Assembly (NCBI GenBank): GCA_905182635.1
Contig: CAJJCM010000002.1
Coordinates: 1 to 46,651, forward strand
DNA: 46,651 bases
From: an uncultured Candidatus Poseidoniales archaeon
GTDB taxonomy: Archaea; Thermoplasmatota; Poseidoniia; Poseidoniales; Poseidoniaceae
Reading direction: 5' to 3'
A program made the position numbers and the translations under genes. Positions 14,160-23,213 of the stretch are shown in pieces. Numbering within the stretch: position 1 is the stretch's first letter; the number at the start of each line of letters is the position of its first letter. Below the pieces are notes generated by a model. It was not told the DNA's origin. It worked only from the letters and a program-made list of their open reading frames with translations, and did not search any database.

Positions 14160-16214
14160 ATGGGCTGTCGTCATGGTGGTGAACAGCGGCCAATCCGTCC
14201 ATTACTTCTTCTTCTCAGTGTGTTGCTGCTGCCTCTTTTAATCTCAGGAGTCCAAGCGAACTTGAATCAATCAAGCGATGGTGGCGAACTTTTTTTATCA
14301 TGTATTCAAGACAATGAATGCTTCTTAACTCCAGTTGCCACCGGAGAAGAAGTCATTTCAGATACGGTATTCGCCTCACCTGCACAACCCGATACGGTCA
14401 CACTTGAATTTGAAATGGACCCGCAGCAAAAAGAGTTGGCCTTACTCCCGAGTCTTCTCAAATCGATGGTTGTTGATTTGCGATTCACCGGTGAATTCTC
14501 AGGCGCTAATAAACCAGAACTCGAAGTTTCGTTGATTCTTGCTTCAACGGTCACGACATGGAACTTTGATGCAGAAGTCTTACCCTCAGCAACCACTTCA
14601 AATCCCTATACCTTGGAGGATGAAGCACTCAATTTGAACGGAGAACGATTACTGTGGCCAGAGCAAACTGTACGATTGCGATTGACGTTTGTTCTTGACC
14701 GACCGGGGACATGGGAATTGCACCTTCGTGGAGCTTCATCCTTGTATTTAGAAATTCCATGGTCCGAAGATATCGATGCTCGAAATACCGACGAGCCATC
14801 CAGCGACCTCGAACCTCAGTCCACCATTTTTGAAACGATTCATTACGGGGCCTTACTCGAGAACGATCGAGATTGTTGGACCTTTACGATTGAACAACAC
14901 GAACTGTTAAACATCTACCTTGAATGGGAAACTGTTCCAATCGAAATTCAACAAAGTCATGGTTTACCCGACCTCATTCAACCCTCTGGGCGCCTATCGG
15001 CTTCACCGGATGTAATTGTCAAAGAAAACGATGATTCGACTCGAATTACTTACCGTTGGCGTGCTCTTCCTCTTGGAGAATATATCTTCTGTATTGGAGG
15101 GACTGCAGGGAAATTCCAACCCTATATTTGGACCGGCCAACTTTCATATGAAGGTTCAGGCCCTCTCAATCCAAATGACTTTGATGGCAAGGCTTTCTAC
15201 CCCTCAGGTACTGCGCTCTTAGGCGATGAGAATGAAGCAGTATCCCTCACACAATCTGGCTTTGGCCTTCTCTTCCTTGGCTTTTTAGCATTGATTGGAT
15301 TTGTGATTGATGGCCTTCGTAATTCAACCTCTACTTTGCTTCGGTTTGGGGTTTTCACGCCAGGTGTAATTTTCTTACTCGTTGGAGGCATTTTACATCC
15401 GATGTGGGTCTTGGGCGATGAAGTTCAAACCGAATCCGAAATACAACTTGATGATTTGATTGAGATGCGACTCCAACAATTGTGGGATGTTTCGTATCCT
15501 GGTGTCCCCGAACAAGTCTTAGTAACTCATACAGGTTCAACTTGGGGCATGCTCGATGGTGATAATTTACAACTCAGACTTCTTGTTGAGGAGGCACATC
15601 CACTCCCCGATGGCCGATGGCAATTGATTGTACCAGAATTACAAGACCTACGTCTCGACCAAGCCATTTTCTCTCAAGTCGCTCAAGGAGGCGGTCAAAC
15701 GACCGACCAAGGTATGCTTGAACAACAAACAGTTCGCTTTATTCTACTCGCTGGGCGTTCTCTGCTTCTCGATATGCTGATGCTCGAAGCAATGATGGTG
15801 GTCGATGAACTTCCAAAGTCTTCCGTCTTCCATGTTGATTTTGATATGGTGAATGCTCCAGCAACTGGTTCAGTCAATGTTCCTGCTTGGTCAACACGCC
15901 CGGCATCAGTGAGTGTAAACGACTGGGTTCTGCTTCAAGGGGCTTTATTCCCAGAACAGATTTCTGTGAGTCTTTGCGATTGTGATTTAGACCTCTTAGA
16001 TGTCCGTTTTATCGAATCGCCTGGCTTTGATATCGGTGATGTCCCGCAAAACATCAACATCGAGAATGCTTCAGGACTCATTGGTTATTCGACACAAGTT
16101 GCTCTTTTTGGACTGTTCCTTTGTGTATTCGCAAGCCGAACTGAATATCAACGCCGTCAAAAAGCAAAAGCTCTCGCAACAACATTCTTTGGTCAAGAAT
16201 CAAAGTGGGATTGA
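14160..16214 (+). CDS. Hypothetical multi-TM membrane protein with N-terminal signal and large extracellular regions
   Basis: Signal (PLLLLLSVLLLPLLISGVQA), central TMs (GFGLLFLGFLALIGFVIDGL; FGVFTPGVIFLLVGGILHPMWVLG), C-terminal TM (STQVALFGLFLCVFASR). Confidence 0.7.
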   Translation: MGCRHGGEQRPIRPLLLLLSVLLLPLLISGVQANLNQSSDGGELFLSCIQDNECFLTPVATGEEVISDTVFASPAQPDTVTLEFEMDPQQKELALLPSLLKSMVVDLRFTGEFSGANKPELEVSLILASTVTTWNFDAEVLPSATTSNPYTLEDEALNLNGERLLWPEQTVRLRLTFVLDRPGTWELHLRGASSLYLEIPWSEDIDARNTDEPSSDLEPQSTIFETIHYGALLENDRDCWTFTIEQHELLNIYLEWETVPIEIQQSHGLPDLIQPSGRLSASPDVIVKENDDSTRITYRWRALPLGEYIFCIGGTAGKFQPYIWTGQLSYEGSGPLNPNDFDGKAFYPSGTALLGDENEAVSLTQSGFGLLFLGFLALIGFVIDGLRNSTSTLLRFGVFTPGVIFLLVGGILHPMWVLGDEVQTESEIQLDDLIEMRLQQLWDVSYPGVPEQVLVTHTGSTWGMLDGDNLQLRLLVEEAHPLPDGRWQLIVPELQDLRLDQAIFSQVAQGGGQTTDQGMLEQQTVRFILLAGRSLLLDMLMLEAMMVVDELPKSSVFHVDFDMVNAPATGSVNVPAWSTRPASVSVNDWVLLQGALFPEQISVSLCDCDLDLLDVRFIESPGFDIGDVPQNINIENASGLIGYSTQVALFGLFLCVFASRTEYQRRQKAKALATTFFGQESKWD

Positions 16215-16217
16215 AGT

Positions 16218-16844
16218 TTACTTCTTTCCTTTCTTTGCTTTTTCTTTAGCATCTTGAATGACGTCATCAGAATCAACGCCTGCCTTTTTAGCAGCCTCTT
16301 TGATGATTTCTTCCTCTCGTGTAGAGATTTCTCCATCTTTGGAAGCGGACTTGACTACAGCATCGATGTTCATCTTTGCGGCTTCTTCATCGGTAATGCC
16401 CAATGCGTCTTGGAATGATTTCAATTCAGCCAATTCTACTTCGGTGATGATTCCATCTTCCCAAGCGGCTTCATAGGATTCCAAAAGGAAGGAACGGTAT
16501 GCGTCTGGATTGACAAGAACATCTCGGATCAGGCCATGATTCGGGCCGTCATCCTTTTGTGACATCTCAAGGATAGCAATCGAGCGACGCATTTCCTTGA
16601 CTGCCATATCTTTGAGGCCGTGTCCAGCCCAAACTGCACCTGCTGCGATGACAGCAGCAGCAAACCAACGCATGACGTCAGGATTAACAAATTCCCAAGG
16701 TGCGACAAGGTGGAAAATACCGAGCACAGCCATTGCTGCACCACACATAACTTCGACCCAGTCATTCATATCCGGTTCATCTTGAAAAATCGAAAGTCGT
16801 TCTTCAACCATGGTTTCAACATCATCGCCCATGTGTAAGGACAT
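16218..16844 (-). CDS. Membrane protein with two TM segments and a C-terminal TerB-like helical region
   Basis: TMs VMCGAAMAVLGIFHLVAPWEF and MRWFAAAVIAAGAVWAGHGL; acidic EAAWEDGIITEVELAELKSFQDALGITDEEA / SASKDGEISTREEEIIKEAAKKAGV resembles TerB-like repeats. Confidence 0.6.
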   Translation of the reverse strand: MSLHMGDDVETMVEERLSIFQDEPDMNDWVEVMCGAAMAVLGIFHLVAPWEFVNPDVMRWFAAAVIAAGAVWAGHGLKDMAVKEMRRSIAILEMSQKDDGPNHGLIRDVLVNPDAYRSFLLESYEAAWEDGIITEVELAELKSFQDALGITDEEAAKMNIDAVVKSASKDGEISTREEEIIKEAAKKAGVDSDDVIQDAKEKAKKGKK

Positions 16845-16923
16845 GAGAAGCCGGGTCTTATGGGTGTCGGATTGAACCTATCCAAGCGTTGTCCTTTTGG
16901 ACTGTTGGCGCGGTTGAGGATAC

Positions 16924-19539
16924 ATGGAGGCGACCGAGCGGGCAGTGATGGCCTTAGATTTGCCTCCAAAGGTGCTCAAGTTCTTGACAGAAACGTGGGG
17001 AATCAAACACCTCCATCCCCCTCAGCACGAGGCGATGCCGAGTGTTTTGTCAGGTGCCAACACTTTACTCGCAATTCCAACTGCAAGCGGCAAGTCATTA
17101 GTTGCTTACCTCGGTATTGTGCGGCGTTTACTCGTCGATGAACCGGGTTCAAAGGCCGTGTATATTGTCCCTCTCAAAGCCCTTGCAAGTGAGAAGCATG
17201 AAGACTTGGTTGCCTTGGGTGGTTCGGTCGGATTAACCGTTGGGCTTGGCATAGGTGATGCTTCGGGAGAAGCCAAAAAAATCGACGAATGCGATATTCT
17301 GGTATGTACTTCAGAGAAACTCGATTCATTAATGCGAAATCGGTCTGAACTTATGGCAAATGTATCGATTGTAATCGCCGATGAATTTCATCTTATGAAT
17401 GATTCAACTCGAGGCCCAACCCTGGAAATAAACCTCACGCGATTACGATACCTTCGCCCAAAAGCACAAATTATCGCTCTTTCAGCCACGGTTGGCAATT
17501 GTGAAGAATTGGCTACCTGGCTCGATGCAAACCTCGTCATTTCATCATGGAGGCCCGTCGCTTTGGAATACAGCACCTTTCATGATTTACACCTTGAACC
17601 TCGACTTGTTCAAGCCGCAGGTCTGTCGACAGAAGCAGATGTACTCCAACCTCCACGTGACCTCGAAGGGCCAAAATCGCACCCGAGTTGGGTGGTTGTC
17701 AATGATGCAATCGACCAAGAGGGGCAAGTGCTGATCTTTGTCGGAACTCGACGCAGTGCTCAGTCCGAGGCTTTGAAACTCTCCAAACGAGTTGAAAAGC
17801 GACTCAAAAAAGAAGACCCTGACCGGCTGAAACGCTTGGAACTCTTCGCTTCAACACTTGAAGGGCGTAGTCAAACGGCCATGGCGGAGCGCCTTGCCGA
17901 ATCAATACGGGGCGGTATTGCATTCCACCACGCAGGCCTAACCCACGGCCAAAGAAAGGCCATCGAAGGCGCTTTTAAAGAGGGTTTACTCATTGGATTA
18001 ACAGCAACACCAACGTTGGCAGCAGGTGTCAATTTACCTGCTCGCAGAGTCTTGGTTCGAGACCTCAAGCGTTGGCATGATGGAATGAGTCGTCCACTTC
18101 CAGTGATGGAGGTTCGCCAAATGCTTGGCCGGGCTGGCCGTCCAAAGTACGATACTTTTGGAGAAGCATGGGTCTTGTGTAAGGGGACGGATGGCTGGAG
18201 TATTGCTGATGATGTCAGCGAACGGTATTTCTTTGGACCCGTAGAATCGATTTCCTCAAAATTAGCAAGTGAACCAGCATTACGCGCTCACCTTTTGGCT
18301 TCAATTGCAACTGGAGGATTTCGTCATCGTGGTGAAATTGGTGATTTCTTTTCAGCTACTTTCCTTGGATCCACCATCTCGAAAATGCAACTCAATGAAC
18401 GCCTTGATGAAATGCTAAATTGGTTGGTTGAAGAACGATTTATTCGTAAAAAAGGCATCGATGAAGCCTATGCTCAACGTCGTGCAGATGCTCAAGTAAG
18501 CAGTGATGAAGAAGAAAACTGGGACGATGAAATGCCAATATGGGCAACCATCGCCCAATCAACGGGTGGGGTTGAATTGCGTTCAAGTCGTTCAGAACAA
18601 ACTCCGCTGCCCAAGTCATCGACTGCGTTTACACAGGCCTCCTTAGGTTTTACTTCCGCTTCGGATTTGGCTCAAGTAGGAGGTTGGTCTGCGCCTTCAG
18701 CGAACGACCATTCCTCGATGGAATATGAAGCGACTCTGATGGGTGAGCGGATCACACAACTCTATCTTGACCCACTTTCGGCATCGGTCTTGCGGACAGG
18801 CCTTCGAAGGGCAGTTCGTCGGAAAGTACGTCAAAACGGTCCAGTAACCGACTTTGGCTTGATGCATTTAGCGTCTTCAACCCCTGATTTCTTACCACTT
18901 TGGGCTAAGAACTCTGAAATGGAACGAAGTTCTTCTCTTTGGCTCAAAACCAATGCTGTAGAAGATGAATTGCTCGCGGATGATTCGTTGGAAGAACGAT
19001 TACTGGGTAAGGTCAAATCAGCATGGATGCTTGAAAAGTGGATTGAAGAGGAAACACTGCGCACCATCGAAAGTGATCTTGATGTTAGCCCTGGAGATGT
19101 CAATCATCGTGTCGACCTCATGGGATGGCTTCTTGCTGCTGCCCAGCAAGTTCTTCTGACGGATGACGCCTTTGCTGAGGAACACCTTCCAATCATTGGA
19201 GAGATTGCTACCATTCTCGATATGTTGAGGCAACGAGTCCGGCATGGTTGTAAAACTGACTTGCTGCAATTGGTCAACATCAAGCATATTGGGCGTGCGC
19301 GTGCACGAGAATTGGCCGGTATGGGCATCAGAACACCGAAAGGGGTCATTTCAATGGACCGCCCGACGCGAAACAAAATCTTGGCAAAACGAGGATGGGG
19401 CCCACAGTTACTCGAAAAAATTCACAAAGAAGTCGAAAAAGTCCTCCGTCGCCCCGAATCGCCAGAAAAGCGGAGTAAGGCAATCACTCAACGTGATGAC
19501 GATGTTCCACTTTCGGATGAGACTCCATCGGATAATTGA
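16924..19539 (+). CDS. hel308: Ski2-family ATP-dependent DNA helicase Hel308
   Basis: LLAIPTASGKSLVAYL (Walker A), IADEFHLMND (DExH), SATVGNCEEL, FHHAGLTHGQRKAIEGAFKEG, TPTLAAGVNLPARRVLV, QMLGRAGRPKYDTFGEA, HhH-like C-terminus. Confidence 0.92.
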   Translation: MEATERAVMALDLPPKVLKFLTETWGIKHLHPPQHEAMPSVLSGANTLLAIPTASGKSLVAYLGIVRRLLVDEPGSKAVYIVPLKALASEKHEDLVALGGSVGLTVGLGIGDASGEAKKIDECDILVCTSEKLDSLMRNRSELMANVSIVIADEFHLMNDSTRGPTLEINLTRLRYLRPKAQIIALSATVGNCEELATWLDANLVISSWRPVALEYSTFHDLHLEPRLVQAAGLSTEADVLQPPRDLEGPKSHPSWVVVNDAIDQEGQVLIFVGTRRSAQSEALKLSKRVEKRLKKEDPDRLKRLELFASTLEGRSQTAMAERLAESIRGGIAFHHAGLTHGQRKAIEGAFKEGLLIGLTATPTLAAGVNLPARRVLVRDLKRWHDGMSRPLPVMEVRQMLGRAGRPKYDTFGEAWVLCKGTDGWSIADDVSERYFFGPVESISSKLASEPALRAHLLASIATGGFRHRGEIGDFFSATFLGSTISKMQLNERLDEMLNWLVEERFIRKKGIDEAYAQRRADAQVSSDEEENWDDEMPIWATIAQSTGGVELRSSRSEQTPLPKSSTAFTQASLGFTSASDLAQVGGWSAPSANDHSSMEYEATLMGERITQLYLDPLSASVLRTGLRRAVRRKVRQNGPVTDFGLMHLASSTPDFLPLWAKNSEMERSSSLWLKTNAVEDELLADDSLEERLLGKVKSAWMLEKWIEEETLRTIESDLDVSPGDVNHRVDLMGWLLAAAQQVLLTDDAFAEEHLPIIGEIATILDMLRQRVRHGCKTDLLQLVNIKHIGRARARELAGMGIRTPKGVISMDRPTRNKILAKRGWGPQLLEKIHKEVEKVLRRPESPEKRSKAITQRDDDVPLSDETPSDN

Positions 19540-19564
19540 AAGAGAATATCCATCTGGAATCACC

Positions 19565-20122
19565 ATGGCACAACCTCCGTTCCCATGCTTTGCTTGGTGT
19601 TCAGAGCAGCCAGTTGATGCCAAGAGGCTCCTCCAAACATTCCTTGAACTCCGTCCAAACTCTCAATGGGTAATGGTCGGTGATGGATGCGTGCAATCCA
19701 ATCTCCAATTGTGGACCGCGTGGATGTGTGCATCTCGAAGATGGATTCGTAAGACTTCATTGGCTCGCTCGCTCGACGCTGAGTTCTTGCGCTATCTTTC
19801 GGGAACCCACCATGTTTCTGAAGCCTTCAAACGGTCGGGTGTTCGAGACGATGACAATGCGGGTTTTGTTGTTTTTTTACCCGAGGCCATCGCTACTGAT
19901 GAAACTCAAGCGGATTGCCAAGTGGTCGAATATGACTTTGAAGATATTGAACTCCAAGCAACTTCGATGCTTTCCCGTCTTGAACTCGAAACGAATTCGG
20001 ATGAATATATTCTTTCAAAATTAGGGGCACTCCGGCTGGGAATGAAATTTGAATCCGAACAAGAAGTCCTTACCGAATCTGCACTTATTGGACATATTCT
20101 CTCTTCTGAATTTACTTCGTGA
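19565..20122 (+). CDS. cgi121: KEOPS complex Cgi121-like subunit
   Basis: AEFLRYLSGTHHVSEAFKRSGV resembles the Cgi121 core (FLRYLSG..QISEAI.R.G); small protein immediately downstream of hel308, a recurrent archaeal arrangement. In-frame ATG at 19565 preferred to the ORF-track start at 19244 inside hel308. Confidence 0.75.
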   Translation: MAQPPFPCFAWCSEQPVDAKRLLQTFLELRPNSQWVMVGDGCVQSNLQLWTAWMCASRRWIRKTSLARSLDAEFLRYLSGTHHVSEAFKRSGVRDDDNAGFVVFLPEAIATDETQADCQVVEYDFEDIELQATSMLSRLELETNSDEYILSKLGALRLGMKFESEQEVLTESALIGHILSSEFTS

Positions 20123-20173
20123 GCAAAACGAAATAGAGTAGAGTTCAAACACCATTGCTTCTACCGCCTTTGT

Positions 20174-21616
20174 ATGGTGATGAGCGCAAGTCCAACTGAT
20201 GAGCACAGACCGAGTACAGGTCGCTACCTCGATCAATCGAAAATACAAGCTGCACTTGACCATGCACAAGACCTTGGTGCATCGTATGCGGAAGTTCGAT
20301 TGATGGCAATTACCGATTCGAGTGTCGCTCTTCGAGATGCAAAACTTGAGCGAGCAATTCCTGGACAAGAAGTTGGCGTCACCTTGAGAATTTTGGCGGA
20401 CGGTGCGTGGGGTGTTCATTCGACCACGGACTTAATCTCTTTACCATCTCAAATTGAATCGACGGTTCGACTGGCAAAAGCAGTTGCTGCTCGCCGTTCC
20501 TCTAAAGACAGACCCGTTCAGTTGGCGGAAGTCCCCATTTTGCAAGACGAGATTCATTGGAAACCAAAGCAAGATGTTCGTAACACGGAGTTACAAACTA
20601 AAATTGATTATTTGAACACACTCCATGACAGTGCGGCAGACGATGACCGCATTATTTCAGTGACGTGTGGCTGGAGCGATGAGCACCTCCATACAGAACT
20701 GATGACCAGTGAAGGAATGAACCGAGTTTGGTCATTCCAACGTTCACTCATCAATGCAAGCGTCACCGGTCGAGATGGTGACGAGGTAGTATCCTATAGA
20801 ACAAGACACGGCGGAGAAGGTGGGCTTGAAGTTATCGAAGCATGTGACCTCGGACAACTCGGTGAATCAGCCCGAATTGCCACATTACGTCTCCTCAAAG
20901 CAGAACGAGCACCTTCTGGTAAATTGCCACTGATCGCCGACCGCGATTTGACAGGTGTCTACATTCACGAAGCACTGGGCCATCCATGTGAAGCCGACCT
21001 TGTGGCTGCTGGTGATTCATGTCTTGCTGGGAAACTCGGTCAGACCATCGGAAATGATATTGTATCGGTCGTTGATGACCCTACAATGCGTGGTGGCTAC
21101 GGAGCCCATCCAATCGATGATGAAGGACTCGACACTCGTGAGAAAAACCTCATCAAGAAAGGTGTTCTTACAGAATACCTCAATCATCGAGAGACTGCGC
21201 ATCACTTTGGCATAGAGCCAAATGCAGGTGCACGAGCCCAAGATGGCTTGCACCATCCACTTGTTCGCATGTCGAACACAATGATCAAGGGTGGAACGCA
21301 CAATGACATCGATGAATTGATGGAAGACATTCAGTATGGCGTTTTTGCTTGTGGCTCTCGTGGCGGTCAAGTCGATACAGGTCGTGGCTCATTCCAATTT
21401 GCAGCCCAAGAAGCTTGGTTGATTGAAAACGGAGAAATCACTCGTCCATTGAAAGATGTAAGCGTAAGTGGTTTGACACTTCAAATTCTAAAAGATGTTG
21501 ATGGATTAACCCGGGATGCACGCCTTGCAGCCCCTGGATTCTGTGGCAAAGGACAAACTGTCCCTGTCGGTGACGGCGGCCCAATTATGCGAATTTCTCA
21601 GGCTCTGGTGGGCTGA
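20174..21616 (+). CDS. tldD: TldD family metalloprotease
   Basis: YAEVRLMAITDSSVALRDAKLER, zinc motif VYIHEALGHPCEADLVAAG, GGYGAHPIDDEG, YLNHRETAHHFGIEPNAGARAQDGLHHPLVRMSNTMI. Confidence 0.93.
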   Translation: MVMSASPTDEHRPSTGRYLDQSKIQAALDHAQDLGASYAEVRLMAITDSSVALRDAKLERAIPGQEVGVTLRILADGAWGVHSTTDLISLPSQIESTVRLAKAVAARRSSKDRPVQLAEVPILQDEIHWKPKQDVRNTELQTKIDYLNTLHDSAADDDRIISVTCGWSDEHLHTELMTSEGMNRVWSFQRSLINASVTGRDGDEVVSYRTRHGGEGGLEVIEACDLGQLGESARIATLRLLKAERAPSGKLPLIADRDLTGVYIHEALGHPCEADLVAAGDSCLAGKLGQTIGNDIVSVVDDPTMRGGYGAHPIDDEGLDTREKNLIKKGVLTEYLNHRETAHHFGIEPNAGARAQDGLHHPLVRMSNTMIKGGTHNDIDELMEDIQYGVFACGSRGGQVDTGRGSFQFAAQEAWLIENGEITRPLKDVSVSGLTLQILKDVDGLTRDARLAAPGFCGKGQTVPVGDGGPIMRISQALVG

Positions 21617-21618
21617 AA

Positions 21619-23022
21619 ATGCTTCCAGATGATGCAGTCGACCGTATTGTAGCGGGTTGCCGAAGCATTGGTGCTCTCTGTCAAAGCCAAGGTGTTCAAC
21701 AATGGGAAATCGTGGCCACACAATCGTATGGGCACAGCATAGACATTGAAGCGGGTAAAATCGCCCTTGCTGCCGGAGGCGGTGAAGGTGGCTATGGTAT
21801 TCGGATTGTCGAAGATGGACGATTTGGTTATGCATATCTTGTCGATTTAGGCTCTGCAGATTATGCCATTCAACAAGCACGCGATATTGCTAAAGTATCG
21901 CCTTCTGTGAAGGGTTTTGTCCTTCCGAGTGAACAAGAGGCGAAAAAAGTAGGAGGATTGTTTGACAAGAACATCCTCAGTATTGGTCCCGAAGATTTAC
22001 TTGAACAGGCTGATGCGATTTTGAGTGAAGTTGCTTCCCTTGATGAACGAGCCGTCGTTACTGGCGGTGGCTTAGGCGTTGGAGCAAGTGCTGATGCGAT
22101 TTTTTCCAGTGAAGGGATCGAGTCCAGCGGTGTGACGACTTCACATGGAATTGGTGTTCAAGTTTCCATCGATGCCGATGATGAGTTGACCAGTTCATAC
22201 GAAGGTGATTCAAGTTGTCAACGCCTTCAGAATGTACCTGATTGTATTGCTGTTGCTGTTGATTGGGCACAGAAGACCCGTGGGCCTATTGAAGTCAATA
22301 CCGAAGCACATGACACTCCAGTTTTGATGACAAGTGAAGGTTTTTCACCGTTGTTTTCAATGGTCGTTCCTTCTGCTGTTCGTGGTGACCGGTTGGTTCG
22401 AAATGAATCATTCTGGTCTGGAAAGCAAGGTGAACTTGTGCTTGCAGACGACCTTTCACTCATCGATGATGGAAGAATGGAGGGCGGAAAATCGGCTTCT
22501 TCTCGAGATGGAGAAGGCGTTCCAACTCGCCGCCAAACCTTAGTCGAAAACGGCCGTCTTGTTGGTTCATTGTGGTCGACAAGAGATGCTGCACAACAAG
22601 TGGCTGAAGGCCGTATCGAACATGCAGAAACCAACGGTTGTGCAGTTCGAGGTAGTCATCAAAGTCCACCGGGTACTGGCTGTGCTGATTTACAAATGGT
22701 TTCCTCTCGAAAAAGCTCCTCGCAAGAGGCACTTCTTGAGCGAATGGAAGACGGTTACATCGTCCATAGCGTCATGGGGGCGCATACTGCGAATCCAACC
22801 AGTGGTGATTTCTCGGTTACATCGAGTACGCTCTTGCGGGTCGAGGGTGGAGAAATTCTAGGACCGGTTAAGCAAGCTGGGCTATCTGGTAATCTTGCTA
22901 AGGCTCTTTCTAAAGAAGTGTACCTTGGGAATGATGTTCGTATCCAAGGATCTTATTCATCCGGCAACATGCACCTTCCTGACGTCCTGTTGATGCAAGG
23001 ATTACGAATCAACCCCGCATAA
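21619..23022 (+). CDS. tldE: TldE/PmbA family protein
   Basis: Directly downstream of tldD; WEIVATQSYGHSIDIEAGKI, DTPVLMTSEGFSPLFSMVVPSAVRGDRLVRNESFW, RDGEGVPTRRQTLVENGRLVGSLWSTRDA; no HExxxH motif. Confidence 0.88.
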   Translation: MLPDDAVDRIVAGCRSIGALCQSQGVQQWEIVATQSYGHSIDIEAGKIALAAGGGEGGYGIRIVEDGRFGYAYLVDLGSADYAIQQARDIAKVSPSVKGFVLPSEQEAKKVGGLFDKNILSIGPEDLLEQADAILSEVASLDERAVVTGGGLGVGASADAIFSSEGIESSGVTTSHGIGVQVSIDADDELTSSYEGDSSCQRLQNVPDCIAVAVDWAQKTRGPIEVNTEAHDTPVLMTSEGFSPLFSMVVPSAVRGDRLVRNESFWSGKQGELVLADDLSLIDDGRMEGGKSASSRDGEGVPTRRQTLVENGRLVGSLWSTRDAAQQVAEGRIEHAETNGCAVRGSHQSPPGTGCADLQMVSSRKSSSQEALLERMEDGYIVHSVMGAHTANPTSGDFSVTSSTLLRVEGGEILGPVKQAGLSGNLAKALSKEVYLGNDVRIQGSYSSGNMHLPDVLLMQGLRINPA

Positions 23023-23213
23023 GTCTCTCAGTCGCTTGATTCGATAATCAACGGAAAGGAACAAAGTCCACGGCATTCTTTATGTCCTGTCGTCTCTCCT
23101 GTAGTTATCCATGGAGGTCAAGGGAGTGTACAGTCTCAACCAAACCGCACGAAAGCCCGCAGCCTGTTCTCCGTACAGGCCCCGAACGAACACGTCTGGC
23201 GGAGGTCTTTGCA

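Noticed and set aside
19244-19564. N-terminal 107 aa of the ORF-track 19244..20122 ORF
   Set aside because: Overlaps the hel308 C-terminal coding region in another frame; the plausible Cgi121 start is ATG 19565, so the upstream open frame is incidental.
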